64,000 nucleotides of DNA from Bisporella sp. PMI_857 (Eukaryota > Ascomycota > Leotiomycetes > Helotiales > Helotiaceae), in assembly GCA_021307315.1 (NCBI GenBank), contig JAJSPD010000002.1:1054001-1118000 (forward strand), read 5' to 3'. Below, one piece after another: positions 48,701-60,947 of this stretch (position 1 is its first letter; the number at the start of each line of letters is the position of its first letter). The notes under the pieces were generated by a model that saw only the letters and a list, made by a program, of their open reading frames with translations, was not told the DNA's origin and did no database searches. Position numbers and translations under genes: made by a program.

Positions 48701-51433
48701 ACAGTGATATTGACAAGGAGATGAATTCTTCGATAGAATTCATAGGAAAGTATCGTTAGCAAAACAACTTCCCCGTGGTTGGCAATGCACGAGACATGAG
48801 TCAGCTTCCCCAGGTGGACACGGACGGGGATGCGAGTAAGTAAGACACTCAATTATATTTGTATTTCGCGTTCCTTGTGTAAGGTTGTCCTGGCAGGATG
48901 GGAGATACACCCTACGGTGATTCTCTATGGTTCCGTCTAGATTGTGTCTGTGGAGATCTTTGCTGCCATTTGGTTGGAAGGGAAGCTCTGGAGAGATCAC
49001 TCGCTGAGGGGTATTCATCTAACAGTGGTAGAACATCCTTATTTCCCAGAATGTCAATGCACATCCCCATTGAAATCTGCATTTTTTGTAGTCGAGCTTG
49101 TTGCTGATTCGGCTATTATATGGGTTTTACGTAGTACTATGTCAGCTGAGCTTCCGAGCTTTCAACTTTTCATAATCGGCATCACATCTTACCAGTATCC
49201 TGCATTTTCACATAGCGTCTAAGATGCCTCATCATGAAGCTCGGAACATCCTGCGGCTACATCTTTATCACCTTTCGACCAGCCATGCTTCAATTACATT
49301 AACAGCTACAGCAGAATCGAGATTCGAATTCGAGGTTCCCAACCTTGAGTGGTTTGCTGTTAATAGGGAGCTATGGTATGACTTGAATGACCCAGAGTGA
49401 CACCTATCAGTGAGTGAAAGGCAATGAATCTTGAGTAAGGAATACTGTTAACATACTCATCGAGCTGATGCTTCAAGCTTAAATTTTCCTCAGTTCCTGT
49501 CAAGGAACACAAGACATTTTGCCCCCAGCTACCTCAAACTCCGGCGCCTTCCTAATACCAGAACCATATTATTCTAATCTCTATTATGCTTTTCTGAGCC
49601 TCTTATTCTCTACCGTTCTCGTCACAGATCCACGCCACCACTACTAACCACTATATTACGCAGTGCTACAATGCCGCATATCTGCCGTCGAACCAAGAAC
49701 TAGCTTCCACACACCGTAGAAGCATATCCCGTTGTCGCCCAGCTTGGAGCTCAATATTTATCGTTGATAAGACCGACACTTTCAGGAGGCTCCCATTCCC
49801 CGTAACATAAGAAACGTTGGGGTCATTGATACTTCTAATTGAGATACGTTCTGAATTGCCCGCCATGAAGCAATGTGAGAGAAGACCTCTCTAAGACCAA
49901 ATTTATCAATTTGCTATTCGCTATGATGCTATGAATCGGCAGTATCCAACATTATACATCTCCATATATCACTGGCTATCTTCCTGACATATTTGCGGCA
50001 GTCTTACCTGTGGCTTGCAAAGGATGAATTCTTCAGAAGCGTGCTTGGAGCAAAGTATGCAGCACAACCCGAACCGAAATTAGCGCAACGATCTGGAAAG
50101 GAACTTTCCAAAAGGCTTCACATATACATATGCTTGTTGTTGGAGATATGTAGTTGCGGTCGGCTTCTCTGCACTTATCGCAATATCAGATTCATTCTTG
50201 AGATTGCGACCATTAGCCAAATCTTTGTTCTCTAAAGAAGTTTGTCCCATGCAGAATACGAGATGATGCAGAGGAGAGAAAATCATTCTTCTTTGATTTG
50301 ATAATGACGATGGTGAGCAACAGCAAGTATTCAGATCCAATATTTAAGTGAAAGTACTTCCACGAACCACAGAACAGGCCACACGTTCGATATGCAGGCC
50401 TACGTTCAAGAGGAGCAGATCGCAGAGAGTGGATGATACACGAAGACAAAGAGATCGCGCATATCGTTCCCTTCTATTCGCCTTGGTGATGTTTTTGCAA
50501 TATTGTAAATCTGCGATGGTAATTATTGGAACTCGAAAGAGATCCAACAGGCATTTTGAATAAGGGCGTCAGAATTCTCGGGCATAATCACACTATGTCA
50601 GTACACGAGAACCTTTACTGCGACCGAAAATAAAACAAACACTAAGCTCTGGTTCAAAGCTTTCTCTGTGAAAGAGTAATCTCGATAAGGACTCGAAGTT
50701 GTCATGATCCGTACGCTATGATTTTTGTATGGAAAACATAGCTGTCTGATACGCCGAGACACCGGCCTTACGCCATAGACATTGGCATATAATTGAAATT
50801 GTTGTTCGTCCCGTTGCTTGTATTCCGACCCAAAGCCAGCAGCATCAGAAATCCATTTAGATCTATGCCTATAAGCACACAATAAGGTTTAGAGGAGGAA
50901 TCTAGACCCATACTTCATGCGCCACAATGATGAGCTGTAGTCTTTGGCTCAAAGTGTGTGGAATGTGGCTGACAGACACGTGCTCATAGGTCGGTAGCAG
51001 CTCGGAATACAGCAATTAACCAGGGCTTGGCGGGCGGATACCAGGCCCGAATTCGACAGTCCTTGCGAAGTGGAATTCCTGGCGGGAGCAAGCGACCGCA
51101 TATTGGCTCTGAAAACGGACTGTCTGGGGGTGCTTGACCACCAGAACTCAACCACCATGTTGAAGATGCGGTGATGAGAACGCCTAGATGCGCTCGAAGC
51201 CGGTGGCAGGCGTTCGGCTGATGGTTCGGCCATGAATCGCATGAAAATGAGTTCCAACATGGAGCCCGTACATAAGACACTTCTCTTCCCAGTCCCGGGC
51301 TGTCGGGTTCTGCCATACCTGACCTTGGCATTGATGAATATCTTCTTCTCCCAAAAGTAGACGAAACGTTCTTAATTTAGAGAGCTTCGACTATCCAAGG
51401 AAGGCATCTTTAGAGCGCGACGTTGGCTCAGCA
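45800..51433. other. longest gene-poor region
   Basis: 5.6 kb. Its left kilobase is the upstream flank of the four-TM gene, with a purine-rich GA tract at about 47083-47111 and a TTG/TTA-type low-complexity run near 47184-47220. A frame at 49666-49866 (minus) is open and begins MAGNSERISIRS, but is unrecognised. I found no gene, RNA or transposon I can support. Confidence 0.45.
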
Positions 51434-52153
51434 ATGTCTTCAGCAGATCAGATGTTTACCCTCTTTCCACTTCTCCCGACGGAGCTACGCCTCAAGATAT
51501 GGGCTCTGAATCTTCCACCTCCGCGCCTAGTTCCAGTCAAATACACCTATCTACCCTTGCCTACATCCCCACGTACCATAAACAGCCAGACAATATTTGG
51601 ATGTACCTCCACTGCATCTATCCCAGTGAATCTGCACGTATGTCAAGAGGCACGAAACGAGGCTCGCATGACCTACGAGCCGAGCTTCAATTTGCCGCAT
51701 GGAAGAAAGAAGATATTCTTCTCCAAAAAGGTGGATATTCTGTATTTCCCCGGCTCGTCGAATAGAGAAGGGAGGTGTGAACAAGAATATTACAAGATGG
51801 CGGAGTTGGCCAGTGATGCCTTCAAGGACTTCACTACAGCTTCCAGCATGATTCAACCCTCCGAGCTGATAAAGGTTCGGCGGTTAGCTGTGCATGAGGA
51901 TTTGTTTTTGCGGGCGGACAAGTCTTTCTCTTCTTCAAGGATTCGGGAGTTCTGGGACTTGGTATGGGAGAAATATAAGGAAGTGCGCGAGGTAGCTGTG
52001 TTTGTTGAGAATAGACCAATAGCGAGGAGGTGCGACTTAATATGGGACATGCAGGCAGCACGGGACGAGGTGGCCTGGAAGAGGAATTGGGAAGCTCCAA
52101 CCTGGGACATTAGCGTCCTTGACAAGGGGATGGAGATGGAGTGGCCTTTTTGA
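51434..52153 (+). CDS. 2EXR-domain protein
   Basis: Fungal-specific family of unknown function. 239 aa, single exon. The N-terminal 2EXR signature is clear: FTLFPLLPTELRLKIWALNLPPPRLV (F..LP.ELR..IW), followed by the companion PVNLHVCQEARNEA motif. The rest reads as a folded domain with DILYFPG and a VRRLAVHED strand typical of these proteins. Such genes form large families in helotialean fungi. No signal peptide or membrane segment. Confidence 0.85.
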   Translation: MSSADQMFTLFPLLPTELRLKIWALNLPPPRLVPVKYTYLPLPTSPRTINSQTIFGCTSTASIPVNLHVCQEARNEARMTYEPSFNLPHGRKKIFFSKKVDILYFPGSSNREGRCEQEYYKMAELASDAFKDFTTASSMIQPSELIKVRRLAVHEDLFLRADKSFSSSRIREFWDLVWEKYKEVREVAVFVENRPIARRCDLIWDMQAARDEVAWKRNWEAPTWDISVLDKGMEMEWPF

Positions 52154-54258
52154 ACGGGCAGAGTGGAGGTGTTTAAGTGTATATGCCTGTATGATGCGGA
52201 AAGAAATGAAATAGAAAGTTGATTGTCGATTCTGGCTCATGATCAGGTGTTAGCCCGAAAATCTGAACATAATAAAAGTCTAGGTCTCCTGGCAAGCGAG
52301 CAATGCAACAGAAGGAAGCTTATTAATCGTAGACTTCTTGCCATAGTGCCTCGAACATTTTCATTAAGATCACGTTGTAGAATATCCTAGGAGCTCACAA
52401 TGTCACTTAAATCAGGGCTTTCTCATCTTTCTCCCTAGCTAGCCGAGTCATTCCTAATTATTATGTGACTGTGACTCAATGGTATGAAAGACTTTAATCG
52501 GTCTGTTGTCAAGGGATAGTGGCCAAGGAACATAATAGCATGGCATTAGTGGTATGTTTTTTTTAAGGCTCATGTTCGTGATCAGGGGGAAGTTTTCTGA
52601 TGCGAGAATGAATTAAGAGTATCAGAAGGTACTTATTAGCAAACGCCATTTGCTAATTTTAGTCAACATCCATCTGCGTTATATCATAGCCTCGAGATAA
52701 CATCTATCGCGGTCGAGCTTGAAGTTTCTGAAGGAGCAAACCCACAACGTAATACACCCAAGCCATGAACGTGCTTTCCACCCTTGATCTACCGAAAAGA
52801 GCCTTCATGCTCTATATTGTCTGCTCTTCGCGATTAGAGCATCTTCCCCCCCCCCCCCCCCCCCCCCCCAAAAAACAGGCACTTCACACTGCAGACTGAC
52901 ATGAGTAATTTTCAATCTCAACTACCTAGCAGTCATTTTACAACAAGGATCCTTTTAAATGTGATTTTAATGGTAGGCTAACACGGATCTCAACTTCGCG
53001 CGCTTCATTTTCTTTCATGTAACCAACGTATTTTAAAACGCCCTCTTTATCCAAGCCAGGAACCGGCTTGCGGAAAAGACCTTAAGCGTTTCCTTCGCTT
53101 AATAATATTGGTGGATGGCTTTCTTCATACATTGGATGCTAGATATAATCAGTAACAACAAATTCATTTGTTCGCAGCATAAGCTGTCTCCCTCTTCGCT
53201 GGTGAGGATGTAGTTGTGATGCGAATATCGCAAAAGGCTACCAGAAATTTCCAGTGTATTGGGTATGCCAACGTTGAGCTTCATAGAATTGTCTAAATTT
53301 CTAAAGTCTGCAGTACGTCCTTGACGTATTCAATTGCGGTGATATCATTAAGTTGATCCCAAAGAGCAAAGCCATACGTACGATAAAGTGTACTTGTGGC
53401 GATTTCTTCTCCTTTAGTGTTGGATTGATGTTTAAATGTTCCGTGTTTCATTATTTGATCACCTGCTACTTTTGGATGCTTGTCAACGAATGCTACCAGC
53501 TCTTACTGTCTGGGCTATATAAATTAGGAACAGTCGCAAACTGAGTTAGTTGGCGTGTATTTGGGAGGAAGTGCTATACTCCTTGAACTAGGAATAACAC
53601 ATAGAGACCAGCCTCTGACTAGTAACCAGGCATAGCTAAGCTAAGACAAAGGAGTAGTCATTAATAATTTTTGATATGAAGCTAAGAGTAGAGATAGGTG
53701 TATTGGCTTTAAGGAGGGAATATGCTTTGTCCAGCCAATTGCGTCATGGATTTTTGATGTTACATGTGTGTTCAGAGACTGTTAACCAAATCATGCACAG
53801 AACACAGGTCTCCCAGCTCATTGAGAGGGGCAAACCTGTGCCAGAGAGAGCCTACTTCGATTCAACGATGGTAGAACAAAAATTTACAATTTCGATCATG
53901 GCAGATTTAAAATGGCTATTCTGCGTGGTCCTTGCGGGATGTTATTAGAAAAGCATCAGAAAGGCTAGGGATTCATGCTATGTGAATCTGCTCATGATCG
54001 ACGTCTGGTTAGTTCGAGCGTCTGATTCATGATGGAAGCAGCCCTTATGTCTTCACCTTATAAGTGTAGGCTCTTATAAACTTGCTCTTCTCTATACCAC
54101 AAACCTGTTCAAGACGCAAAGATACAAAGAACCCAAAGTTAACACAAACTTTTTAGCAACGCTCGCCATACTGCACTAGTACTACAAACCTGATCGACAC
54201 TGATCTTGCCTTCGCATTCCGACAATTTTGCCCAGGCTCTGGCTTTACCACGCCCAGG
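52154..54258. other. intergenic with a poly-C tract
   Basis: 2.1 kb. It contains a run of 24 C followed by six A (52846-52875) and otherwise AT-rich sequence. A TATAAA at 54075-54080, about 180 nt before the LysM start codon, may belong to that promoter. Confidence 0.45.
52846..52869 (+). repeat. 24-nt poly-C homopolymer
   Basis: An uninterrupted C run followed directly by A6, isolated in AT-rich DNA. The true length is unreliable in any assembly. Confidence 0.9.
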
Positions 54259-55248
54259 ATGAAGATTATATCAAATCCTTTGAGAATCTCTACGATTCTC
54301 CTCTCTGTTCTCTCCCACACCACTGCCGCTCCTGCACCACATAGCAGAAACTCTGAACCTGAAAAAACATGTGTGGCAGGGGATCCAGCATGTAACCAAC
54401 CTCTCCACACAATCATATCTGGCGATACCATGTGGGAACTGGCACAGAAGTGCCAGGTGGCCGTGGCGGCCGTCCAAAGCATGAACGCGGATAAAGTGCC
54501 GACCATGTTGAAGATTGGAGATACACTTACACTGCCATGTGATCCTAATACATTGCCGGCGATGGCATCTTCTGCCAGGGTTTCTTCTAGGCCCACTTCT
54601 CCTTTATTGAGCGGTCCGGCAACAGTGTATTCTACACGAACACCTCTTTCTCCATCTCCACTACCAGCATCACCATCACGTCTTAGTCCAACTCCCTACG
54701 AAAGTAATAGTGTTCCAATTAGTTCGGGTACGCCAGATAGTTCTCCAGTACCAGCGCCGTCTGTAGCGCAAGGAAATACCTATAAGCATTCTATCGTGAA
54801 AGGAGATGGCCTCTGGGCCCTCGCTCAGAAATGCAAAGTGTCTGTGGACGATATCAAAAAGTTAAATCCAGGTGTGGTCGCCGAACAATTGAAAATCGGG
54901 GCCGCGTTGAATCTACCCTGCGATATCAGCACAGTGCCAAAATCATCACAAGCACCTTCTGCGGCAGGCAATCCAACTCCTACAGCAACACCTACACTTG
55001 CACAACGCGATACTAACACAATCGTGCCAGTAGTTGCGCCAGGACCGGTCCTCACGACCAACTACGACTTGAACCATCCGTACTTGCATACCATTGTAAA
55101 AGGAGACACCATCTGGGCATTCAAAGAAAAATGTGATTCCTCTGTCGAAATGATCACAAACATGAATAACGGAGTTGACCCAAAACTTCTGCAAATCGGA
55201 AATATACTGAAGCTACCTTGCAACCCTACTCTCCAAGCAATTCGTTGA
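54259..55248 (+). CDS. secreted triple-LysM protein, effector-like
   Basis: Predicted chitin-binding secreted protein. 329 aa, single exon. Residues 1-23 form a signal peptide ending TTA-A. Three LysM domains lie at about 50-94, 177-221 and 277-321. Each begins HTI/HSI..GD and ends LPC, and each carries the internal Cys of the KC..LPC pair that marks fungal LysM effectors. The middle copy reads GDGLW where the others read GDTMW/GDTIW. Two Ser/Pro/Thr-rich linkers of about 55-80 residues separate them. There is no catalytic domain, so it is not a chitinase. In plant pathogens and endophytes such proteins (Ecp6, Slp1) hide chitin from host receptors; that role here is inference. Confidence 0.92.
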   Translation: MKIISNPLRISTILLSVLSHTTAAPAPHSRNSEPEKTCVAGDPACNQPLHTIISGDTMWELAQKCQVAVAAVQSMNADKVPTMLKIGDTLTLPCDPNTLPAMASSARVSSRPTSPLLSGPATVYSTRTPLSPSPLPASPSRLSPTPYESNSVPISSGTPDSSPVPAPSVAQGNTYKHSIVKGDGLWALAQKCKVSVDDIKKLNPGVVAEQLKIGAALNLPCDISTVPKSSQAPSAAGNPTPTATPTLAQRDTNTIVPVVAPGPVLTTNYDLNHPYLHTIVKGDTIWAFKEKCDSSVEMITNMNNGVDPKLLQIGNILKLPCNPTLQAIR

Positions 55249-56324
55249 GACGTGGAATCTTCCGATTGAGCTTAGCATGTCAACTCCACGGTGAACGAAA
55301 ATTTGAGGGTGGGGTGGATTTCTAGTGGCAAGGATTGCTGGATGGATGATAGATCGTTGAGTTTGAGTGACATGGTGATCAAGAGATGCCGGCTCTTTAG
55401 ATTGGAAGGACTTTGATAGTGAACCAAAATCGCAGAGCCTGTATTTTAGAAATTACCAATATTAAGTACACCCCTTGAGCTGCCGCCTCTAATTTTGCCT
55501 TTTCTCTAACTGGCGATTCTTATGTACTGGAGGACATGGCAGATCCTTCCCAACTCTCGATGTTGCATAGATCCTGGTGAACCACAGCCAAGTTACCCTG
55601 TGAACAGTTAATTCGGCCCCTAGAGTCGCATTTTAATATAAATAAGTCATCGCATAGAATGGGTAAGGGAAAGTTACTAGAACGTGGTAATAATACAGCA
55701 AGAAAGGGTACGGATGTACGTCGATAAACTAACATCACAATAGGTTGGACATCAAAAAACCACAAACTAAGTCACATGACCACATCCCATTCACCTAGTC
55801 CGCCCACAGTATCTCGGAATGACCCAAGCGATGAAAACTTTCTTGAATCATTGCCGGAAAATTCATATAAGCTGTAAATTGTAGGCGTGTTGATAATATT
55901 TTGAAGGTGAATGGCGTTTTTGCGTTAGTTGATAAATTTACAACACAAATGACTCTCGCGTGCAATGATGGCGATGATGCTAAAATGTAAGGCCAACAAT
56001 TTCGGGTATTAATATGTCCTGAGAAACCCATCTCTTCCCTACTTTCAGGCAACTTTGGAAACGTGTTATTTGTAAGTGCAGCAATCCACCCGCAACTATC
56101 TTGCCTCGGTGACGTTAAATATGTTCTGCTTTCTTCAAGGTGGGCTTTAGCAGAGCCTGGCATCATGGCTCAGGTCCAATTAGCCTCGGCGCTACTGATT
56201 CGAAGGACTGCCAAGTCGCCCTGTCTACAAGTACCTTTGTCGGCGTCGCCAGAAAAGCTCTACGCATAATTCTCGCAAGGCCTTCCATTTTCTACACGTT
56301 TCTAGGTGTTCCGTCCAGCGCAAC
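55249..56324. other. intergenic
   Basis: 3' flank of the LysM gene and 5' flank of the dehydrogenase. No recognisable feature. Confidence 0.4.
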
Positions 56325-57343
56325 ATGCTCTACGGAATCATCAGCTTTTCCAGCCTCTCTTTCGATCCCAAGGAGGACATTCCAGACCTGTCAGGCAAAG
56401 TGATATTTATCACAGGTGGTACGATTCCCAATCTACTGCCTTGATTTCGTGATTTGCTAACACGCTTCTAGGCAATGCCGGCCTTGGGAAGGAAACTATT
56501 CTCCAAATTTCGAAGCACAACCCCGCGCATATCTACCTTTCCGCCAGAACCCAATCAAAGGCTGAATCTGCTATTGAGTCCATCAAATCTACCTTTTCAG
56601 ATCCGAACGAGTGTCCGCCAATTACATTTATAGAGTGCGATCTCTCCTCGTTACCCTCCGTAGTCTCAGCAGCAAAAGAATTCCTAAGCAAGGAGAAAAG
56701 ATTAGACAGACTGTTTTTGAATGCAGGTGTTATGGGGATTCCAGCAGAAGTGACAGGACAAGGCTACGAGGTACACTTTGGCACAAACCATATGGGCCAT
56801 GCGCTTCTCACGAAGCTACTCCTTCCTACGCTGCTTCGTACAGCTGAAGAAGGGAACGACCAGGGACAGAAAAACGACGTGAGAGTCATATCGTTGACTT
56901 CTGCTGGCCATGCTGGAGTATTCGGCGTCAGCTTTGATAAGCTAAAGACGCCGATGGATTCATACATGACCTCAACTCTAGTTCGTTATGCGCAGTCGAA
57001 GCTCGCAAATCTTCTATACGCAAAAGAGCTTGCGCGACGGTATCCAAGTCTCACGAGTGCAGCGGTACATCCAGGTATTGTAAGAACAGATTTGTGGGAC
57101 ACCACGGTCACATGGCCTGGATTGGGCCATATTGTAAAGCTCGCGAAGAGTGTCTTCTATACCTCTGTGGAAGGAGGTGCAAAGAATCAGCTCTGGGCGG
57201 GCACTGCTGCTGGAGTCAAGAGTGGTGAATATTATACTCCTATCGGAGTTACGGGTCAAGGTACCAGAGTATCGAACGACGCAGAGCTTGCCACAAGACT
57301 ATGGGACTGGACAGAGAAAGAGCTTGAGGGATATACGCTGTGA
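56325..57343 (+). CDS. short-chain dehydrogenase/reductase
   Basis: NAD(P)-dependent oxidoreductase of the classical SDR / retinol-dehydrogenase-like type; substrate unknown. Exons 56325-56418 and 56472-57343 join in phase 1 to 321 aa, and the 53-nt intron sits inside the cofactor motif. The Rossmann motif reads ITGGNAGLGKET (about 28-39), with NAG at FLNAGVMG, the structural Asn region in FGTNHMGHALL, the catalytic Ser in ISLTSAGHAG, and YAQSK giving Tyr204 and Lys208. PGIVRTDLW follows. All active-site residues are present. An upstream ATG at 56165 lies in another frame and is not used. Confidence 0.92.
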
Positions 57344-58007
57344 TATCCGTTTCCCGGAAACCGGGGACAATGAGATTTATATGCGAAAAGCAGAAGATAT
57401 GCATTTGGTACCCGATCTTGACAGGATACTCTCTGCCTTGCTTTCCAGATGCGGATGCTTTGCGACCTATCAGAGCAAACGAGAACAAATCTGCTGCCAG
57501 GGTCACAATTATTGATTTGGGGAGTATTTGCACTTTGAGCCTCACACTTAGTTGTGTAACATATGCAGCACCGCATTCTGCTTAGTTCCAAGCTTCAAGA
57601 TGATTACCATCTCTTCTATTACAACACAGTGTTTCAGAATTTCAATTTTCTGATCTGATTTCAGCTGGGGCTTCCTTATCTGATGTTACCACATCATTCG
57701 CAGAACACAAGTTGTGATTCGCAAATGTGTCTTGTGGTGCTTTGCCATTTACGTACAGCAACTTCAAACAGGAATTGATCTCCGCAGTCGCTATTATTGT
57801 GACTGACAAGCCAATCTCATACCCATGAACGGCCTGAAGTCAGCCCAAACTGCCCCCTTAAGCACGGTCCCTAACCCAAAGCCGCGGCGCAGCAGTGGTG
57901 GCTGTTCCACATATCCACAAACGTTCTCACACTCCTCTGCAATCAACACCTCGCCATCGACGTAATCTAATGATTCCTATCCGTTGATAGTACGACTTAA
58001 TATCGTC
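57344..58007. other. intergenic
   Basis: No supported feature. Frames on both strands directly after the SDR stop are shadows without content. Confidence 0.4.
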
Positions 58008-59120
58008 ATGGCGAGATTTACAGGATATTTCTCTTCGCCTATAAAGGCATTCACGACATTTGCAATCTTTTCTTCAAGTATAAACGGTATAACTGCGCAG
58101 ACTTGCTTCGGACATGATGGCAATCAGGCCACCACATCGTTCGTTTGCCAGCCCGATGCCGAAGTGTCGTCGTGTTGTATGCCTGGAGATATCTGTTATA
58201 GCAATGGACTTTGCAAACCTACCATTAAGGAAAAGGTGGATACCGCCCTCACGGCTTTTTTTAACTTCGGTTGCACGGATCCTACTTTCAATTCCACCTC
58301 TTGCATGAGTCAGAACTGTCTTAAGAGTACGTGCTTCTTTCATGTCACCTGCGAACCGCGATACTAATTTCGTGTAACAGTCCCTGGAGTTGGTGTCGAT
58401 GTTTGTTCTACTAGAGGTCCGGGCTGGTATTGTTGTTACGGATTTGGAGGTTGCGACTGTAAAGATGACAGCCAGGTCTTTTCATTAGCAGCAGCAACCA
58501 TTATTACAACGATAAACGTGGATATAACGAAGTCTACATCCAGTACATCCAGTATATCAAGCACAAGTTCTAGCAGCACCAGCACCATCAGCGCCACCAC
58601 TAAAATTACCTCGACATCGTGGCCCAGTAACACGGGCTCTTTAAACAGTGCTACGCCAAGTGATTCCGCGGCCGATTTCAAGTCGAAGGAAAACAAAGGG
58701 TCAAATAAGACTGGTATCGCAGTTGGGCTAGGCGTAGGTATTCCAGCTGCTGCTTTGATAGCCTTGGGAGCATTCTTCCTCCTTCGATGGCGGAAAACAA
58801 GAAACCAAAAGCCACAAGAGTTGGGCTCGTCGCCGCCAAGCGCGTATAGTTCATACGGTCTAGCGCAGCATTCGCCAAATCCAAGCACATATCATCCCCA
58901 CGGATACCACTACCCTCCACAATCGCAACCGTTGATGCAGAGGCAATACTCTCAGACAGGAAATCCGCCCATGGGCTATGCGCAGATAGGGATGTATCGG
59001 CCTGGCGGACAGCTGCCGATGGAAATGGAATTTTATGCGAAGCATATACGGCCTGCACCTCATGAAATAGATAGTAGAGAGCGGAGGATAGCGGAATTAC
59101 CCACGCCACATGTGCGGTGA
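58008..59120 (+). CDS. Cys-rich, Ser/Thr-rich single-TM surface protein
   Basis: Probable cell-surface or wall-sensor-like protein of unknown ligand. Exons 58008-58326 and 58381-59120 join in phase 1 to 352 aa. It has an N-terminal signal-like segment (SPIKAFTTFAIFSSSINGITAQ), then a Cys-rich ectodomain with pairs such as SSCCMPGD and WYCCYG..GCDC. A Ser/Thr-rich stalk follows (many SSTSSIS-type repeats), then one membrane helix GIAVGLGVGIPAAALIALGAFFLL with a basic RWRKTR stop-transfer, and a Pro/Gln/Tyr-rich cytoplasmic tail. The layout matches a common ascomycete family of Wsc/MID2-like architecture but lacks a true WSC domain. The Met at 58008 is preferred over an upstream one at 57984. 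Confidence 0.82.
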
Positions 59121-60032
59121 CGCGGGATAAGAAACCCAAATTATCTCTCATTAAATGATAGCATGGAGCAACTGAAATGGTATGCATAGAGCGATGGCGT
59201 TCGGGTTTATGACGGGCAATGGTTGAAAAGGCAAATCGATCAACCATGGCTGGTAGGATGGAGTTGGGATTCGCCTTTTTCATCTGGAATGTATATTGGT
59301 CAATTTATTTGTAGACGGGCCAGGGACCTGTATTCAGATATTTACATAGAATAGAGTTTTAACTTCAAGCACCAGACTTTTCTTAAATTAAATGTGACTC
59401 TCGGGGCATTTTATTAGTCTTATCTTTAGTTGTAACTCCAGCTGCAAATTCACATCTTTCTCTTATTTTTACACTTGTACCTACTCATACTTAATACTAA
59501 TAATCATGAATGCTCGTTATGTCATTCTTCGATGTACACCCAACCCCCACCACTGCTGGCTTTACAAACTTTAATATGCCGACTGGGGGAGATCCGAGTG
59601 GGCCACTTCTCCATGGACAGGAAGATGCGGGTGCCCCTGCCAAGTCATATGCAGCCCTAAATGATCCGAAGCACCGAGAACCCACAGTTCTTTTGTTGCG
59701 TCACCTGCGCATTCGAATCGAGTTACTATTGCCGTGCAATAGCCTACTTTACACGCATCTAGGTCTTTCTTTCTCCCATAACGCTTTGCTTCGTAAGGCA
59801 CTGCTCCGGCATCCTGTCGATGTCGCACAAGCACGAAAAGTGCCCGGAGGATGTTCCGGCGGGATGGACGCTTGGAAATCGTCTGTTGGCCGGCGGTGTT
59901 GCATGATGGTGTATAAAAGATATTGCACGAGTCTGCCTGTAGAGCTTCGATTTTGTTTTCAATTCATATATATTCTGCAGATTCAATTACTTCTTGTTCT
60001 GGTATTGTCGTTTATATATTGCATAGTTGGTC
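59121..60032. other. intergenic
   Basis: About 900 nt, AT-rich, with overlapping frames on both strands around 59500-59990 that I cannot support as genes. Confidence 0.4.
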
Positions 60033-60947
60033 ATGTCGAAGCCAACGCTCGTCCTCGTCCCTGGCGCCTGGCATACGGCCGCTACATGGGATAAAGTCAA
60101 GGCTCTGCTAGAGAAAGAAGCTTATAAGGCTATTGCTGTCACTCTCCCTTCTACGCTAGGTAATCAAAATGTTACGTTTCTTGATGATATCACCGCCGTT
60201 CGAGACGCTGTTACGGGCGAGACGTCTCAAGGCCGTGACGTGGTGGTTGTAGTGCATTCCTACGGCGGTGCCGTCGGTCAATCGGCCATCAAAGGCCTTA
60301 CCAAACCCGAAGAAGGCGCGCAAGAGGGAGCTAAAGGTCATGTCGTTGGTTTGGTATCCATGGCATCTGGCTTCGGCCCTACCGGCCTATCCTTCATCGA
60401 CGGTCTCGGCGGTAAGCCGCCGCCATCGTGGGAGGCGGACAATGAAACCGGCTTCGCGAATATTGTTGTTGATGCGAGGGATCTGTTCTATCATGATTTG
60501 CCGGACGAAGAGGGGAAGGAGTGGGTGCACAGGTTGACGAAGCAGGCGATTAAACCATTGTTTGAGGGCGGCGAGTGGGCGTATGCTGGGTGGCAGGATG
60601 TTCCTGTTTGGTATTTGGGGACGAGCGATGATCATGCGCTGCCTTTCGAGGCGCAGAGGAGTGAGTGTTGCTTTCTTTTATAGATCTCTATTCGTTCTGG
60701 GAGCTGGTTAGAGTACCTGTTTGACTTGCTCTTTTTGCATATCTGAAACACCCCCATATCTGATCTTCCTACAATATTTACTATGGTTGGACCACTGATT
60801 TGGGGAATAGTGATGGTGGAGTATGCGAGGGCGAATGGTGGTAATGTAGAATGGGGAGAGGTGGCTAGCAGTCATAGTCCCATGTTGAGCAAACCGCAGG
60901 AGGTTGTGGATTTTGTGGTGAAGGCTGTGAATGCTTTCGTGAAATAG
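60033..60947 (+). CDS. alpha/beta-hydrolase
   Basis: Serine hydrolase of the small esterase (EstC / hydroxynitrile-lyase-like) type; substrate unknown. Exons 60033-60660 and 60811-60947 join in phase 1 to 254 aa. It opens PTLVLVPGAWHTAATWDKV, the oxyanion-hole HG/PGAWH strand. The nucleophile elbow is HSYGG with Ser76, a less common variant of G-x-S-x-G, and the catalytic His is His231 in SSHSPML, encoded by exon 2. The acid is probably the Asp in GTSDDHALP. The end KPQEVVDFVVKAV is typical. Without exon 2 the protein would lose its catalytic His. Confidence 0.9.

Noticed and set aside
58678..59283. 201-codon minus-strand frame over the surface-protein gene
   Set aside because: It is antisense to a gene with signal segment, stalk and membrane helix in the expected order; the frame has no motif.
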